Positions 27,929-38,983 of a stretch of 64,000 nt of DNA are shown here, piece after piece. How positions within the stretch are numbered: the first letter of the stretch is position 1; each line of letters opens with the position of its first letter. The DNA comes from Nocardioides sp. R-C-SC26 (GTDB lineage Bacteria > Actinomycetota > Actinomycetes > Propionibacteriales > Nocardioidaceae), in assembly GCF_021246465.1 (NCBI RefSeq), contig NZ_JAHRHK010000001.1, positions 98,050 through 162,049 on the forward strand, read 5' to 3'. Made by a program: the position numbers and the translations under genes. Below the pieces are notes generated by a model. The model was not told the DNA's origin. It saw nothing but the letters and a program-made list of their open reading frames with translations, and did no database searches.

Positions 27929-28276
27929 GTGGGGAGCAATGAAGGTGCACGCGCCCGGCAACGCGCCGAGCGCGAGCGCGCGCAGGCGGAGGCGGCGACG
28001 CAGCGACGCGCCGCCGCTCGCCGTCGCTCGGCGCGTCAGGAGCGCTGGCGGGTCCTACGGCGGCCTTTCACGCGCCTGGTCGGCTCGCAGCGCGGAGCGC
28101 CGTCCGGCTCCCTCGCTGCACGTCGTCAGCAGGCCACCCGGATGGTGGTCGCAGGCGTTCTCGCCGTCAATCTCCTCGTGCTCTTCGCCGCCGACGACTG
28201 GGCCACCCCGGCATTCGTCGTCCTGCTCAGCATCCTGCTCACCCCCATTGCCCTCGGCCTGATGAATCGGAAGTGA
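27929..28276 (+). CDS. small basic membrane protein in the his cluster
   Basis: A 115-residue protein with a very Arg/Ala/Gln-rich N-terminal half (helical, about 1-68) and two short hydrophobic segments (about 72-88 and 92-110) at the end. It sits 9 bases after hisH and 4 bases before hisA, so it is part of the operon. Small membrane proteins at this place occur in actinobacterial his clusters, but no function is known. GTG 27929 is the only plausible start. Confidence 0.7.
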   Translation: MGSNEGARARQRAERERAQAEAATQRRAAARRRSARQERWRVLRRPFTRLVGSQRGAPSGSLAARRQQATRMVVAGVLAVNLLVLFAADDWATPAFVVLLSILLTPIALGLMNRK

Positions 28277-28280
28277 CCCC

Positions 28281-29033
28281 GTGACCCGCTACCTCGAGCT
28301 CCTGCCTGCCGTCGACATCACCGAGGGCCGCGCCGTCCAGCTGACGCAGGGCGTCGCCGGCTCCGAGCGTGAGTACGGCGACCCGGTCGCCGCCGCGCTC
28401 CGGTGGCAGGACGCCGGTGCCGAGTGGTTGCACCTGGTGGACCTGGATGCGGCCTTCGGACGTGGCACCAATCGTGAGGTGCAGGCCGCGATCGTCGGCA
28501 CCCTCGACATCCAGGTCGAGATGAGCGGCGGCATCCGCGACGACGAGTCGCTGGCTGCGGCGCTGGCCACCGGATGCCGTCGGGTCAACATCGGTACCGC
28601 TGCTCTCGAGCAGCCCGAGTGGTGCGCGAAGGTGATCGCCGAGTACGGCGACCGGATCGCGATCGGACTCGACGTGCGGGGCCGCACGCTGGCCGCTCGT
28701 GGCTGGACACGTGACGGCGGCGACCTCTACGAGACGCTCGCCCGCCTCGACGCCGAGGGTTGTGCCCGCTACGTGGTCACCGACGTGAACAAGGACGGCA
28801 TGCTCGCCGGCCCCAACCTCCAGCTGCTGCGCGACGTCGCCGCCGCGACCTCGGCTCCGATCGTCGCCTCCGGCGGGGTCACCACCCTCGACGACATCCG
28901 GGCGCTGATGGAGCTGGTGCCCGCGGAGGGATCCGGTGGCGTCGAGGGTGCGATCGCGGGGACGGCGCTCTACGAGGGCCGTTTCACACTCGAGGACGCG
29001 CTCGCGCTGACCCTGCCGCAGGCCGCGTCGTGA
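28281..29033 (+). CDS. priA: bifunctional phosphoribosyl isomerase (HisA/PriA)
   Basis: TIM-barrel isomerase acting on ProFAR in histidine synthesis and, in actinobacteria, also on phosphoribosylanthranilate in tryptophan synthesis. The 250-residue protein has the catalytic D12 in [15 protein letters not shown], the flexible loop [13 protein letters not shown] with the tryptophan characteristic of PriA, and the second Asp in VTDVNKDGM. The nearby trp genes include no trpF, which supports the dual role. It overlaps hisF by GTGA. Confidence 0.94.
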   Translation: MTRYLELLPAVDITEGRAVQLTQGVAGSEREYGDPVAAALRWQDAGAEWLHLVDLDAAFGRGTNREVQAAIVGTLDIQVEMSGGIRDDESLAAALATGCRRVNIGTAALEQPEWCAKVIAEYGDRIAIGLDVRGRTLAARGWTRDGGDLYETLARLDAEGCARYVVTDVNKDGMLAGPNLQLLRDVAAATSAPIVASGGVTTLDDIRALMELVPAEGSGGVEGAIAGTALYEGRFTLEDALALTLPQAAS

Positions 29034-29800
29034 GTCTCGCCACCCGCGTCATCCCGTGCCTGGACGTCGACGGCGGCCGGGTGGTCAAGGGCATCAACTT
29101 CCTGGACCTGCGCGACGCGGGTGACCCGGTCGAGCTCGCGCGCACCTACGACGCCGAGGGTGCCGACGAGCTGACCTTCCTCGACATCTCCGCCTCGCAC
29201 GAGGGCCGGGCGACCACGATGGAGATCGTCTCCCGGACCGCCGAGGAGGTGTTCATCCCGCTGACCGTCGGCGGGGGAGTCTCCTCCGTCGAGGACGTCG
29301 ACCGGCTGCTGCGCGCGGGCGCGGACAAGGTGGCGGTGAACACCGCGGCGATCCGACGTCCTGAGCTCGTCGCGGAGATCGCCGATCGATTCGGCAACCA
29401 GGTGCTGGTGCTCTCGGTCGACGCCCGGCGCTCGCCGCCCGAGCGCGCGACCGACTCCGGCTTCGAGGTGACGACCCACGGTGGCCGGCAGTCGGCCGGT
29501 CTCGACGCCGTCGCGTGGGCGGTGCGTGCCGCCGAGCTGGGCGCGGGGGAGATCCTGCTCAACGCGATGGATGCCGACGGCACCCAGGACGGCTTCGATC
29601 TCGAGCTGCTGCGTGCGGTGCGCTCGGAGGTCAGCATCCCGGTGATCGCCTCCGGCGGCGCGGGTGCCGTCGAGCACTTCGCTCCCGCGGTGGAGGCCGG
29701 GGCCGACGCGGTCCTGGCCGCGACCGTCTTCCACTTCGGCACCCTGCGGATCAGTGACGTGAAGGGCGCCCTCGCCGCGTCGGGCCACCCGGTGCGCTGA
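29030..29800 (+). CDS. hisF: imidazole glycerol phosphate synthase, cyclase subunit
   Basis: TIM-barrel cyclase partner of HisH. The 256-residue protein has [16 protein letters not shown] with catalytic D12, the phosphate-binding GGGVSS and [11 protein letters not shown] loops, and [12 protein letters not shown] with the second catalytic Asp. GTG 29030 overlaps the hisA stop. A large hairpin follows, so this ends the first his transcript unit. Confidence 0.97.
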   Translation: MSLATRVIPCLDVDGGRVVKGINFLDLRDAGDPVELARTYDAEGADELTFLDISASHEGRATTMEIVSRTAEEVFIPLTVGGGVSSVEDVDRLLRAGADKVAVNTAAIRRPELVAEIADRFGNQVLVLSVDARRSPPERATDSGFEVTTHGGRQSAGLDAVAWAVRAAELGAGEILLNAMDADGTQDGFDLELLRAVRSEVSIPVIASGGAGAVEHFAPAVEAGADAVLAATVFHFGTLRISDVKGALAASGHPVR

Positions 29801-29847
29801 CGTCGGCCGATCCACGCGCGCAGCCCGCGTCGCCCGCAGCTTGGCGT

Positions 29848-29900
29848 GAGAAACCGGACCTTGGACGAGGTTGCTTCCCCCGCCAAGGTCCGGCTTTCTC
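29848..29900 (+). terminator. terminator hairpin after hisF
   Basis: A 17-base left arm (29848-29864) pairs with 29883-29900 with a single bulge, giving a long GC-rich stem and an 18-base loop, 48 bases after hisF. The arm end TTTCTC gives a modest U-rich tail. It overlaps a second dyad (29895-29914). Confidence 0.7.
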
Positions 29901-29914
29901 GGCCGGCCGAGAAA
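29895..29914. promoter_or_regulatory. perfect 20-bp palindrome upstream of the next gene
   Basis: TTTCTCGGCC followed by GGCCGAGAAA, a perfect 10+10 palindrome with no spacer, 55 bases before the next ATG. Its left half is also the end of the terminator stem, so both cannot form at once in RNA. As DNA it could be a dimeric repressor operator. Confidence 0.45.
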
Positions 29915-29969
29915 ACTGGACGGCGCCGGCGAAAATCAACCCGCCGCCGCGGGAATCTCTAACCTCGGC

Positions 29970-30329
29970 ATGGTGAGCGACTCCTACGAGGTGTACGCGG
30001 CGCCCGGGGCCGCCGGAGCCCACGGCACGATCGGCGGGGCGGACGCGAGCGGCCCGGAGCGGTGGCGGATCGTCATCGAGTACGCCAACCGCGGTGACGC
30101 CAAGCCGCCGACGAAGCTCGTGGAGACCGACCACGACCACGCGACGCGTGAGGAGGCGATGCGCACCGCCCTGCAGCAGGCGTGGGAGTTCGATCCGCCG
30201 GACCCCGTCATGCCGCAAGGTCGACGCGTCTACCAGGACGGCGACGGGTTCCTGGTCGTGGTGGACGGCGCGATGTCGCGCTTCCACTTCGCGGTCCGCG
30301 TGCTGCGCTTCCTGGGGGAGAGTTCCTGA
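29970..30329 (+). CDS. uncharacterised small protein
   Basis: A 119-residue soluble protein, unrecognised. It has a Gly/Ala-rich start, then an alpha-beta domain with WRIVIEYANRGDAKPPTKLVETDHDHATREEA and ending VVVDGAMSRFHFAVRVLRFLGES. The regular strand-helix pattern and balanced charges look like a true protein. TAACCT lies 4 bases before the ATG, a possible leaderless -10; GTG 29973 is an alternative start. It precedes the ABC exporter genes by 48 bases and may be co-transcribed. Confidence 0.65.
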   Translation: MVSDSYEVYAAPGAAGAHGTIGGADASGPERWRIVIEYANRGDAKPPTKLVETDHDHATREEAMRTALQQAWEFDPPDPVMPQGRRVYQDGDGFLVVVDGAMSRFHFAVRVLRFLGESS

Positions 30330-30377
30330 CGCCCCAGCGGCGCTTGGCCGAGGCGGGGAATAGCGCGGTGCCGGCCG

Positions 30378-32261
30378 ATGGTTGTGAGCCGGGACGTCGG
30401 ACGGAGGCACGTGAGCAGCAACGCAGCAGAGCAGCGGACGCAGGATCTCGGGCGTGGGTCGACCCGCGCGGGGTTCGCCGTCCTCGGAGTTGCCATCCGG
30501 CGTGAGCCCTGGGTCTTCGCGGTCTCGACTCTCGGCAGCCTGCTCTTCGGCGCCCTGACGGTGGCCGACGCCTGGGTGCTCGGCTGGTCGACCGACCACG
30601 TGCTCCTTCCCGCCTTTCGCGACGGCGAGATCGGGGTCGACATTCTGGTCGTCGTCGTGGCGCTGTTCCTGGGCGTGGCCCTGCTGCGCGCCGTCGGCAT
30701 CGTCGCGCGCCGACTCGGCGCCGGCATCATGCAGTACCGGCTCCAGGCCCGCAGTCGTCGTGAGGTGACCCGCCGCTATCTCGAGCTCCCGATGGCCTGG
30801 CACCAGCAGCACCCCACAGGCGTCCTGCTCTCCAACGCCAACTCCGACGTCGAAGCCGCGTGGGGGCCGATCGCGCCCTTGCCGATGGCGGTGGGCACCG
30901 TCGCGATGATGGTGATCGCCGTCGCCCAGATGCTCCTCGCCGACGTCGTCATGGCGCTGATCGGCCTGCTCATCTTCCCGCTGGTGATCGCCACCAACGT
31001 CGTCTACCAACGCCTCTCCCAGGGGTGGGCCACGCGGGCGCAGGAACTGCGCGCCGAGGTGAGCGAGATCGCGCACGAGTCCTTCGACGGCGCGATGGTC
31101 GTCAAGACGCTGGGGCGCGAGCAGGAGGAGACCGGGCGCTTCGCCGCGAAGTCGCGGGAGCTGCGCGACGTCAACACCCGCGTCGGGCGGATCCGCGCGG
31201 CGTTCGACCCGACGTTGGCCGCGCTGCCGAACCTCGGCGTGCTGGTCGTGCTGGCGGTCGGTGTGCAGCGCGTCGGCGCCGGTCAGACCGAGCCCGGCGA
31301 CCTCGTCACGATCGCCTACCTGCTGACTATCGTCTCCTTCCCGATCCGGTCCATCGGATGGCTGCTGGGGGAGTTCCCCCGCAGCGTCGTCGGGTACAGC
31401 CGGGTCGACGCCGTGCTCCGCACGACCGGCCAGATGCCCTACGGCGAGCGCACGATGCCCCGCGGCGCCGGCGGGGCCCACCTCGAGGTGGGCGACGTCG
31501 AGTATGGCTACCACGCGAGCCAGCCCCTGCTGGGAGGGCTGAGCTTCGCCGTCTCGCCGGGGCGCACGGTCGCCCTGGTCGGGCCGACCGCCTCCGGCAA
31601 GAGCACGATCACCGCCCTCATCGCGCGCCTGGTCGACCCCGACGCGGGCTCGATCCGCGTCGACGGCATCGACGTGCGCGACCTCGCGCCCGGCGAGCTG
31701 GCGCGCACCATCGCCGTCGTCCCGCAGACGCCGTTCCTCTTCGACGACACCGTGCGGGGCAACGTCACCCTCGGGGCGGACGTCGACGACGACGCGGTAT
31801 GGGACGCCTTGCGCGTCGCGCAGGCCGAGACCTTCGTGGCGGCGCTGCCGCGGGGGCTCGACACCCCGTTGGGAGAGCGCGGCACCTCGCTCTCGGGCGG
31901 TCAGCGGCAGCGGATCTCGCTGGCGCGTGCTCTCGTGCGCCGGCCGCGACTGCTCGTGCTGGACGACGCCACCTCCGCGGTGGATCCCGACGTCGAGGCG
32001 AAGATCCTCGGTGCCCTCCGCGACGCGACGCCACGTGGCGGGTCGGGCGACGGCGTCCCGGCGACCCTGGTCGTGGTCGCCTACCGCAAGGCGACCATCA
32101 GCCTCGCCGACGAGGTCCTCTACCTCGACCGCGGGCGGATCGTCGGTTCGGGTACCCACGATGCGCTGCTGACCGCATCCCCGGGCTACGCGCGGCTGGT
32201 CAACGCCTACGAGGAGCACAGCGACCATGCCTCCTCCCTCAGCACGGAGGCCGCGCACTGA
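30378..32261 (+). CDS. ABC exporter half-transporter, degenerate-site subunit
   Basis: Type IV ABC exporter with an N-terminal six-helix membrane domain (about 45-330) and a C-terminal nucleotide-binding domain. Walker A is GPTASGKST (402-410), the signature SLSGGQRQ is intact, but the catalytic Glu after Walker B is Asp (LLVLDDATS, D530) and the H-loop His is Tyr (Y569 in VVAYRKAT). This pattern is typical of one partner in heterodimeric exporters of the multidrug/lipid type. ATG 30378 gives 627 residues; GTG 30411 behind GGAGG is a good alternative. It shares the TGATG junction with the next gene. Substrate unknown. Confidence 0.92.
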   Translation: MVVSRDVGRRHVSSNAAEQRTQDLGRGSTRAGFAVLGVAIRREPWVFAVSTLGSLLFGALTVADAWVLGWSTDHVLLPAFRDGEIGVDILVVVVALFLGVALLRAVGIVARRLGAGIMQYRLQARSRREVTRRYLELPMAWHQQHPTGVLLSNANSDVEAAWGPIAPLPMAVGTVAMMVIAVAQMLLADVVMALIGLLIFPLVIATNVVYQRLSQGWATRAQELRAEVSEIAHESFDGAMVVKTLGREQEETGRFAAKSRELRDVNTRVGRIRAAFDPTLAALPNLGVLVVLAVGVQRVGAGQTEPGDLVTIAYLLTIVSFPIRSIGWLLGEFPRSVVGYSRVDAVLRTTGQMPYGERTMPRGAGGAHLEVGDVEYGYHASQPLLGGLSFAVSPGRTVALVGPTASGKSTITALIARLVDPDAGSIRVDGIDVRDLAPGELARTIAVVPQTPFLFDDTVRGNVTLGADVDDDAVWDALRVAQAETFVAALPRGLDTPLGERGTSLSGGQRQRISLARALVRRPRLLVLDDATSAVDPDVEAKILGALRDATPRGGSGDGVPATLVVVAYRKATISLADEVLYLDRGRIVGSGTHDALLTASPGYARLVNAYEEHSDHASSLSTEAAH

Positions 32262-34114
32262 TGGCGGCGACGCAGGCACAGCAGAGAGCCGGGGAGTTCA
32301 CCGCGCTCGCCACGGGGGACGACCTCGGGGCCTGGCACACGATTCGGCGCGGTGTGCATTACTCGCCGGAGCTGCGCGAGGGCATCGCCGTCACGCTGCT
32401 GCTGGCCGTGATCGCCTCCGCCGGGCAGGTCGTCGTCCCGATCGCGGTCCAGCAGACCCTCGACCGCGGCCTGGGAGGCGCCGACGGCACGGCACGCACC
32501 GGCGGGATCGACGTGTCGTTCGTGGTGTGGATGGGCCTGCTGGCGGCGCTCTCGATCGCTCTCACCAGCCTCGCCTCCTTCGCCATGACCACGCGACTCT
32601 TCCGCACGTCCGAGGCCGGCCTGGCGACGCTGCGGATCAAGGCCTTCCGTCATGTGCACGACCTGCCCCTGCTGACCCAGAACACCGAGCGGCGCGGTTC
32701 GCTGGTCGCGCGGGTGACCAGCGACGTCGACCAGGTGAGCCAGTTCCTCGTCTTCGGCGGGCTCCTCTTCGTCGTCAGCGTCGGTCAGGTGCTGGTCGCC
32801 ACGGTCGTGATGGCCGTCTACTCCTGGCAGCTGACCATCGTGGTCTGGCTCTGCTTCGCTCCGCTCTTCCTCAGCCTGCGCTACTTCCAGCGCAAGCTCG
32901 CCGACGCCTACGGCATCGTCCGGCGCCAGGTCGGGCTGATGCTCTCGGCGATCTCCGAGCCCGTCGTCGGTGCCGCGGTGGTGCGCACCTATGCGGTCCA
33001 GGACCGCACCCAGCAGCGCATCGACGACGCCGTGGCCGCGCACCAGGCCGCCAGCACCCGCGCGCAGGGGTTCACCGCGTTCTCGTTCTCCCTCGGCGGG
33101 GTCTCGGCGGGCTTGGCGAACGCCGGCGTGATCGTCGTCGGCGTGTGGCTGGCGCTGCACGGATGGCTCGGAGCCGGCTCGCTGACCTCGGGCGAGATCC
33201 TCGCCTTCGCCTTCCTGGTCACCCTGTTCGTCGGCCCGGTCCAGATGGGCACTCAGATCCTGACCGACGCCCAGCTCGCCATCGCTGGCTGGCGACGTGT
33301 GATCGGCATCCTCGACACGCCCGCCGACCTGGTGGACCCCGGCGAGCAGGGGAGGGTGCTGCCGCGCGGGCCCCTCGACGTCCGGCTCGACGGCGTCGGG
33401 TTCGCCTACCCGGGCGGACCGCCGGTGCTCCACGACATCACGCTCGACGTCGCCGCGGGACGCCGCGTGGCCGTCGTCGGCGAGACGGGTTCGGGCAAGT
33501 CGACGGTCGCGAAGCTGGTCACCCGACTCATGGATCCCACCCAGGGTGCGGTGCTGCTCGACGGCGTCGACGTGCGCGAGATCCGGCAGGTCTCGCTGCG
33601 GCGCAGCGTGGTGCTCGTGCCCCAGGAGGGATTCCTGTTCGACGACACCATCGCGGCCAACGCACGCTACGGACGCCTCGACGCCACCGAGGAGCAGATC
33701 GCCGCCAGCGCCGTCGAGCTCGGCATCGGCGACTGGCTCGCGGGCCTCCCCGCGGGCCTGGCGACCCGCGTCGGGCCGCGCGGTGAGTCGCTCTCCGCCG
33801 GCGAGCGCCAGCTCGTCGCCCTGCTGCGCGCCCACCTCGCCGATCCGGATCTGCTCGTGCTCGACGAGGCCACCAGCGCCGTCGACCCGGCACTGGAGCT
33901 GCGCATCGCCTCGGCACTCGAGCGCCTGATGAGCGGGCGCACCAGCATCACGATCGCGCACCGGCTCTCCACGGCCGAGGCAGCCGACGAGGTGGTCGTG
34001 GTCGATGCGGGTCGTGTGGTCCAGCGAGGCCCGCACCGGGAGCTGGTCGCCGCGGTGGACTCGGCGTACGCCCGACTGCACTCGTCATGGATCGCTCAGC
34101 GTTCGCGCGAGTAG
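32261..34114 (+). CDS. ABC exporter half-transporter, canonical-site subunit
   Basis: Partner of the preceding gene; 617 residues with an exporter membrane domain (about 40-345) and an NBD. Walker [10 protein letters not shown] (407-415), catalytic E536 in [13 protein letters not shown] and H567 in IAHRLST are canonical, while its signature is LSAGERQ (511-517) rather than LSGGQ. Together with the partner this makes one competent and one degenerate ATP site. ATG 32261 overlaps the upstream stop by one base. The pair lies between hisF and hisI, interrupting the his genes; the substrate is unknown. Confidence 0.93.
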   Translation: MAATQAQQRAGEFTALATGDDLGAWHTIRRGVHYSPELREGIAVTLLLAVIASAGQVVVPIAVQQTLDRGLGGADGTARTGGIDVSFVVWMGLLAALSIALTSLASFAMTTRLFRTSEAGLATLRIKAFRHVHDLPLLTQNTERRGSLVARVTSDVDQVSQFLVFGGLLFVVSVGQVLVATVVMAVYSWQLTIVVWLCFAPLFLSLRYFQRKLADAYGIVRRQVGLMLSAISEPVVGAAVVRTYAVQDRTQQRIDDAVAAHQAASTRAQGFTAFSFSLGGVSAGLANAGVIVVGVWLALHGWLGAGSLTSGEILAFAFLVTLFVGPVQMGTQILTDAQLAIAGWRRVIGILDTPADLVDPGEQGRVLPRGPLDVRLDGVGFAYPGGPPVLHDITLDVAAGRRVAVVGETGSGKSTVAKLVTRLMDPTQGAVLLDGVDVREIRQVSLRRSVVLVPQEGFLFDDTIAANARYGRLDATEEQIAASAVELGIGDWLAGLPAGLATRVGPRGESLSAGERQLVALLRAHLADPDLLVLDEATSAVDPALELRIASALERLMSGRTSITIAHRLSTAEAADEVVVVDAGRVVQRGPHRELVAAVDSAYARLHSSWIAQRSRE

Positions 34115-34157
34115 TGGTGTGTGCGCCCGTGCGGACAGGAGAGGCGCGAGGATGCGC

Positions 34158-34163
34158 GAGAAT
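34158..34163 (+). promoter_or_regulatory. candidate -10 element of hisI
   Basis: GAGAAT 6 bases before GTG 34170, matching the spacing of the leaderless starts of hisD, pyk and polA, although the first base departs from TANNNT. Confidence 0.35.
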
Positions 34164-34169
34164 GGACGG

Positions 34170-34529
34170 GTGAGCCAGCTCGACCCCGCGATCGCCGCGC
34201 GTCTCAAGCGCACCCCCGACCCCACGGCCCCCGACGGCCTGGTGGCCGCGATCGTGCAGCAGCACGACACCGGGGAGGTGTTGATGCTCGGGTGGATGGA
34301 CGACGAGGCGCTGCACCGCACGCTGACGACCGGCCGCGCCACCTACTGGAGCCGGTCGCGCCGGGAGTACTGGGTCAAGGGCGACACGTCCGGCCACGTG
34401 CAGTGGGTCAAGGACGTGCGGCTCGACTGCGACGGCGACGCGCTGCTGATCGCCGTCGACCAGGAGGGCGCGGCCTGCCACACCGGAGATCGCACCTGCT
34501 TCGACGCCGACCGGTTGGGGCCGCAGTGA
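34170..34529 (+). CDS. hisI: phosphoribosyl-AMP cyclohydrolase
   Basis: Zn-dependent cyclohydrolase of histidine synthesis, third step; monofunctional (no HisE domain). The 119-residue protein includes [31 protein letters not shown], the metal-binding [11 protein letters not shown] and the C-terminal zinc cysteines in [14 protein letters not shown] 34170 gives the usual SQLDP-type start; ATG 34152 would add six residues. Its stop overlaps the next gene by GTGA. Confidence 0.95.
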   Translation: MSQLDPAIAARLKRTPDPTAPDGLVAAIVQQHDTGEVLMLGWMDDEALHRTLTTGRATYWSRSRREYWVKGDTSGHVQWVKDVRLDCDGDALLIAVDQEGAACHTGDRTCFDADRLGPQ

Positions 34530-35188
34530 CCGAGCCCGACGTGACCGACCCTGACGCAGCCGGGACGGACGAGCCCGCCGCGATGCACCTCCGCGGGCCG
34601 CGCTTCGGTCCCACGGTGCTGCTCGGCGTGATCGGCGGGGGCGCCGCCGCGGTGGCCGGCAACCAGGACTGGGTTCGGGTCGCCGGTGGCGGCGGTCGTG
34701 CCGACGCGGCCTACGCGTCCGCGGTCGGCCTCACGACGCAGGGGAGCGCTCCGCCGGTGACGGCGCTCGCGCTCGTCTGCCTGGCCGCGTGGGGTGTCCT
34801 GCTGGTCACGCGCGGCATCGCACGGCGCCTGATCGCGTGGCTCGGCGTCGTCGCCGCCGGCGGCCTGGTCGCCGTCGCGGCCGTGGCCTGGCAGCGGACC
34901 CCGGGCCTGGTCGGCGACGACATCCGTGGTCTCGCGGTCGACCTTGACCGCACCTGGTGGGCCCATCTCGGCGTGGCGATGAGCCTCGCCGCGCTCGTCG
35001 CGGCGATCGGGGCGGCGCGGGGCGTGCGACGGTGGCCCGAGATGGGGCACCGCTACGACGCGCCGTCCGCCGCGGGGAGCACCCCGCCGGCCGCCTCGGA
35101 GGACGGGGCTGGATTCTCTCATCTGGAGTTGTGGCGCTCGCTCGACGAAGGTCGCGATCCCACCGATCCCGACGGCTCCGGGCGCTGA
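34526..35188 (+). CDS. Trp-operon-associated membrane protein (TIGR02234/PF09534-like)
   Basis: A 220-residue protein with four hydrophobic segments (about 27-44, 72-90, 97-116 and 142-160) and a GNQDWVRV motif in the first loop, characteristic of the actinobacterial trp-associated membrane protein family. A C-terminal acidic tail follows. It normally sits between trpE and trpC; here it directly follows hisI by a GTGA overlap. The function is unknown. Confidence 0.85.
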   Translation: MTEPDVTDPDAAGTDEPAAMHLRGPRFGPTVLLGVIGGGAAAVAGNQDWVRVAGGGGRADAAYASAVGLTTQGSAPPVTALALVCLAAWGVLLVTRGIARRLIAWLGVVAAGGLVAVAAVAWQRTPGLVGDDIRGLAVDLDRTWWAHLGVAMSLAALVAAIGAARGVRRWPEMGHRYDAPSAAGSTPPAASEDGAGFSHLELWRSLDEGRDPTDPDGSGR

Positions 35189-35218
35189 CCCGAGCGACGT
35201 CGACGTCGGTGCGCCCAC

Positions 35219-35224
35219 TACAGT
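35219..35224 (+). promoter_or_regulatory. candidate -10 element before the HGxxP-trpCBA genes
   Basis: TACAGT in the 105-base gap before the small membrane gene. A 14-bp palindrome CGACGTCGACGTCG (35195-35208) lies just upstream, around the -35 area. The pair suggests a regulated promoter for trpC-B-A, though such GTCGAC dyads are common at this GC content. Confidence 0.4.
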
Positions 35225-35293
35225 GGCGATGCCCGATCACTCTCGATGTCGGCCGGGCAGACCCGCACGTTCGACCGAGCGAGGAGCTCCTGC

Positions 35294-35494
35294 ATGTCTG
35301 ACAACCACGGCAACACCCCGGCTGCCTGGACTGCCGTCCTCGTTGCACTCGCCGGCTTCGTGGTCGGCGGCGCCGGGCTGATGTTCTCGCCGATGAACTA
35401 CGTCGTCTTCTGGGTCGGCGTCGCCATCGTGCTGTTCGCAGGCGTGCTGTTCGTGATCATGGCCAAGATGGGCCTGCACGAGTCCACGCACTGA
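35294..35494 (+). CDS. HGxxPAAW-family small membrane protein
   Basis: A 66-residue membrane protein with the signature HGNTPAAW at residues 5-12 and two hydrophobic helices (about 13-33 and 37-57). This family is found beside trp genes in actinobacteria; no function is known. ATG 35294 follows GAGGAG at 35281-35286. An in-frame ATG at 35246 would add an unconserved, charged stretch. Confidence 0.88.
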   Translation: MSDNHGNTPAAWTAVLVALAGFVVGGAGLMFSPMNYVVFWVGVAIVLFAGVLFVIMAKMGLHESTH

Positions 35495-35552
35495 TTCACA
35501 CCCATCGAGGCGCCCGCGTGAGGTGGGCGCTGAACGGAGGTTGAGCGCTCCG

Positions 35553-36331
35553 ATGTCTGTGCTCGACGACATCATCATCGGGGTGCGCGAGGACCTCGCC
35601 CGGCGTGAGGCCGAGGTGTCGTTGGCCGACCTCCGCGCCCGACTCGCCGACGCCGACGCCGTGCGTGACCCGATGCCGCACCTGCGCGCCCCGGGGTCGA
35701 GCGTGATCTCCGAGGTCAAGCGGCGCAGCCCCAGCAAGGGCGATCTGGCCGACATCCCCGACCCCGCCGCGCTCGCCGCGGAGTACGCCGCGGGCGGCGC
35801 CGCCGCGATCAGTGTGCTGACCGAGGAGCGCCGGTTCGGGGGCAGCCTCGACGATCTCCGCGCCGTCCGCGCTGCCGTGGACGTGCCGATCCTGCGCAAG
35901 GACTTCATCGTCGAGACCTACCAGCTGGTGGAGGCCCGCGCGGCCGGCGCGGATCTCGCACTGCTCATCGTCGCCGCGCTCGACGACGACCGCCTGCGAC
36001 GCCTCTTCGACGCGGCCGGTGAGTTGGGACTCACCGTCCTGGTAGAGGTCCACGACGAGACCGAGACCGAGCGAGCGGTCGCACTCGGTGCCGAGCTGAT
36101 CGGCGTCAACGCCCGCAACCTCAAGACCCTCGCCGTCGACGACGGCACCTTCGGCCGACTCGCGCCGCTGATCCCCGACGACCGGGTGAAGGTGGCCGAG
36201 TCGGGCATCGGCGGTCCCGCCGACGTCCGGCGCTTCGTCGGCGAAGGGGCGCGCGCGGTGCTGGTCGGCGAGGCACTGGTCAAGGACGGCGACCCACGCG
36301 GCGCCGTCGCCGCGATGACGGGAGTGACGCC

Positions 36332-36335
<4 letters not shown>
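35553..36335 (+). CDS. trpC: indole-3-glycerol phosphate synthase
   Basis: TIM-barrel enzyme forming indole-3-glycerol phosphate. The 260-residue protein has [15 protein letters not shown] with the catalytic Glu and Lys, [30 protein letters not shown] and [11 protein letters not shown]. It is monofunctional. ATG 35553 begins the conserved [18 protein letters not shown]. It overlaps trpB by 4 bases. Confidence 0.97.
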
Positions 36336-37560
<1,225 letters not shown>

Positions 37561-37564
<4 letters not shown>

Positions 37565-38373
37565 GCGCCTCGACCGGAACCGCCTTCGCGGCTGCGCGGG
37601 CCGAGGGGCGCGCGGCCCTGGTGGGCTACCTGCCCGCCGGCTTCCCCGATGTCGAGGGCGGCATCGCCGCGCTGCGGGTCCTGGTCGATTCCGGCTGTGA
37701 CGTCATCGAGATCGGTCTTCCCTACAGCGACCCGGTGATGGACGGTCCCACGATCCAGGCCGCCGCCCAGCAGGCGCTCGACGGCGGCGTCCGGATCCGT
37801 GACGTCTTCCGCACGGTCGAGGCGGTCGCCGCCACCGGCACCCCGACGGTGGTCATGACCTACTGGAACCCGGTCGAGCGCTACGGCGTCGAGCGGTTCG
37901 CCTCCGATCTGGCCAGCGCCGGGGGAGCGGGCCTGATCACGCCCGACCTGACGCCCGACTACGCGCCCGAATGGATCGCTGCGGCGGACTCCCGGGGCCT
38001 GGACAAGGTCTTCCTGGTCTCGCCGTCATCCACCGATGAGCGGATCGCGATGACGACCGCCGCGAGCCGCGGCTTCGTCTATGCGACCGCCGTGATGGGT
38101 GTGACGGGCGCTCGCGCCACCACGAGCGACCTCGCCGGACCGCTCGTCGCGCGGACCAAGGCAGCCACTGCGCAGTCGGGCCTGCCGGTCGGTGTCGGAC
38201 TCGGCGTCAGCACCGGCGACCAGGCCGCCGAGATCGCCGCCTACGCCGACGGCGTGATCGTCGGCTCGGCGTTCGTCCGAGTCCTTCTCGACCATGCCGG
38301 AGATCGTGCGGCCGGCCTCGCCGCGCTGGGTGGGCTGACCGCCGAGCTCGCCGATGGTGTTCGCCGTGGCTGA
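37561..38373 (+). CDS. trpA: tryptophan synthase alpha subunit
   Basis: TIM-barrel subunit cleaving indole-3-glycerol phosphate. The 270-residue protein has catalytic E50 and D61 in [19 protein letters not shown], the [12 protein letters not shown] loop, and phosphate-binding GLGVST and GSAFV. GTG 37561 overlaps the trpB stop. The next gene starts within its last codons, so lgt and the SCO1-like gene probably belong to the same transcript. Confidence 0.97.
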
Positions 38374-38983
38374 TCGTCGCTGGCGCCGGCTGGCCGCTGC
38401 AGGGGCGGCCACCGCGATGCTCGTGGTCGCGGGGTGCTCGTCACCCGACCCCGGCGTCTTCCACGGCACCCGGCTCGTCAACCCCTACGACGTCTCGACC
38501 ACGGCGCTGACCGACACCGAGGGCGATGAGTTCTCGCTCGCCACCGACACCGACACTCCGCTGACACTGGTGTTCTTCGGCTACACCCACTGCCCCGACA
38601 TCTGCCCGCAGGTACTGGGCAACCTCGCCTTCGCGATGGCGCAGCTGGACCAAGCCGATCGTGACGACGTGCGTGTGGTGTTCGTGACCACCGATCCCGC
38701 GCGCGACGACGCGCAGCGCATCCGGGCGTACCTGGATCGCATCGACAAGGACTTCGAGGGCCTCACCGGCGACCTCGACACCATCATCGAGGTCGGCGAC
38801 TCACTCAAGATCTATGTCAGCGACGGCGAGAAGCTGCCCACCGGCGGGTACGACCTCGGCGGTCACACGACGTCGACGATCGCGCTCGACGCGGACGACC
38901 AGGCCGTCGTGTACTGGTCCGACACCACCTCGCCGGCGCAGTTCGCCTCCGACATCCACACCCTCCTCGAGGAGCAGCGGTGA
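38354..38983 (+). CDS. SCO1/SenC-family lipoprotein
   Basis: Thioredoxin-like copper chaperone of the type used in cytochrome oxidase assembly, anchored outside the membrane. The 209-residue precursor has a lipobox ending VVAGC (C28), a thioredoxin fold with the copper-binding CPDIC (C80, C84) in FFGYTHCPDICP, and the distal His in GGYDLGGHTT. ATG 38354 overlaps trpA by 20 bases; GTG 38366 is an alternative. It is directly upstream of lgt, whose product would modify its cysteine. Confidence 0.93.
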   Translation: MVFAVADRRWRRLAAAGAATAMLVVAGCSSPDPGVFHGTRLVNPYDVSTTALTDTEGDEFSLATDTDTPLTLVFFGYTHCPDICPQVLGNLAFAMAQLDQADRDDVRVVFVTTDPARDDAQRIRAYLDRIDKDFEGLTGDLDTIIEVGDSLKIYVSDGEKLPTGGYDLGGHTTSTIALDADDQAVVYWSDTTSPAQFASDIHTLLEEQR

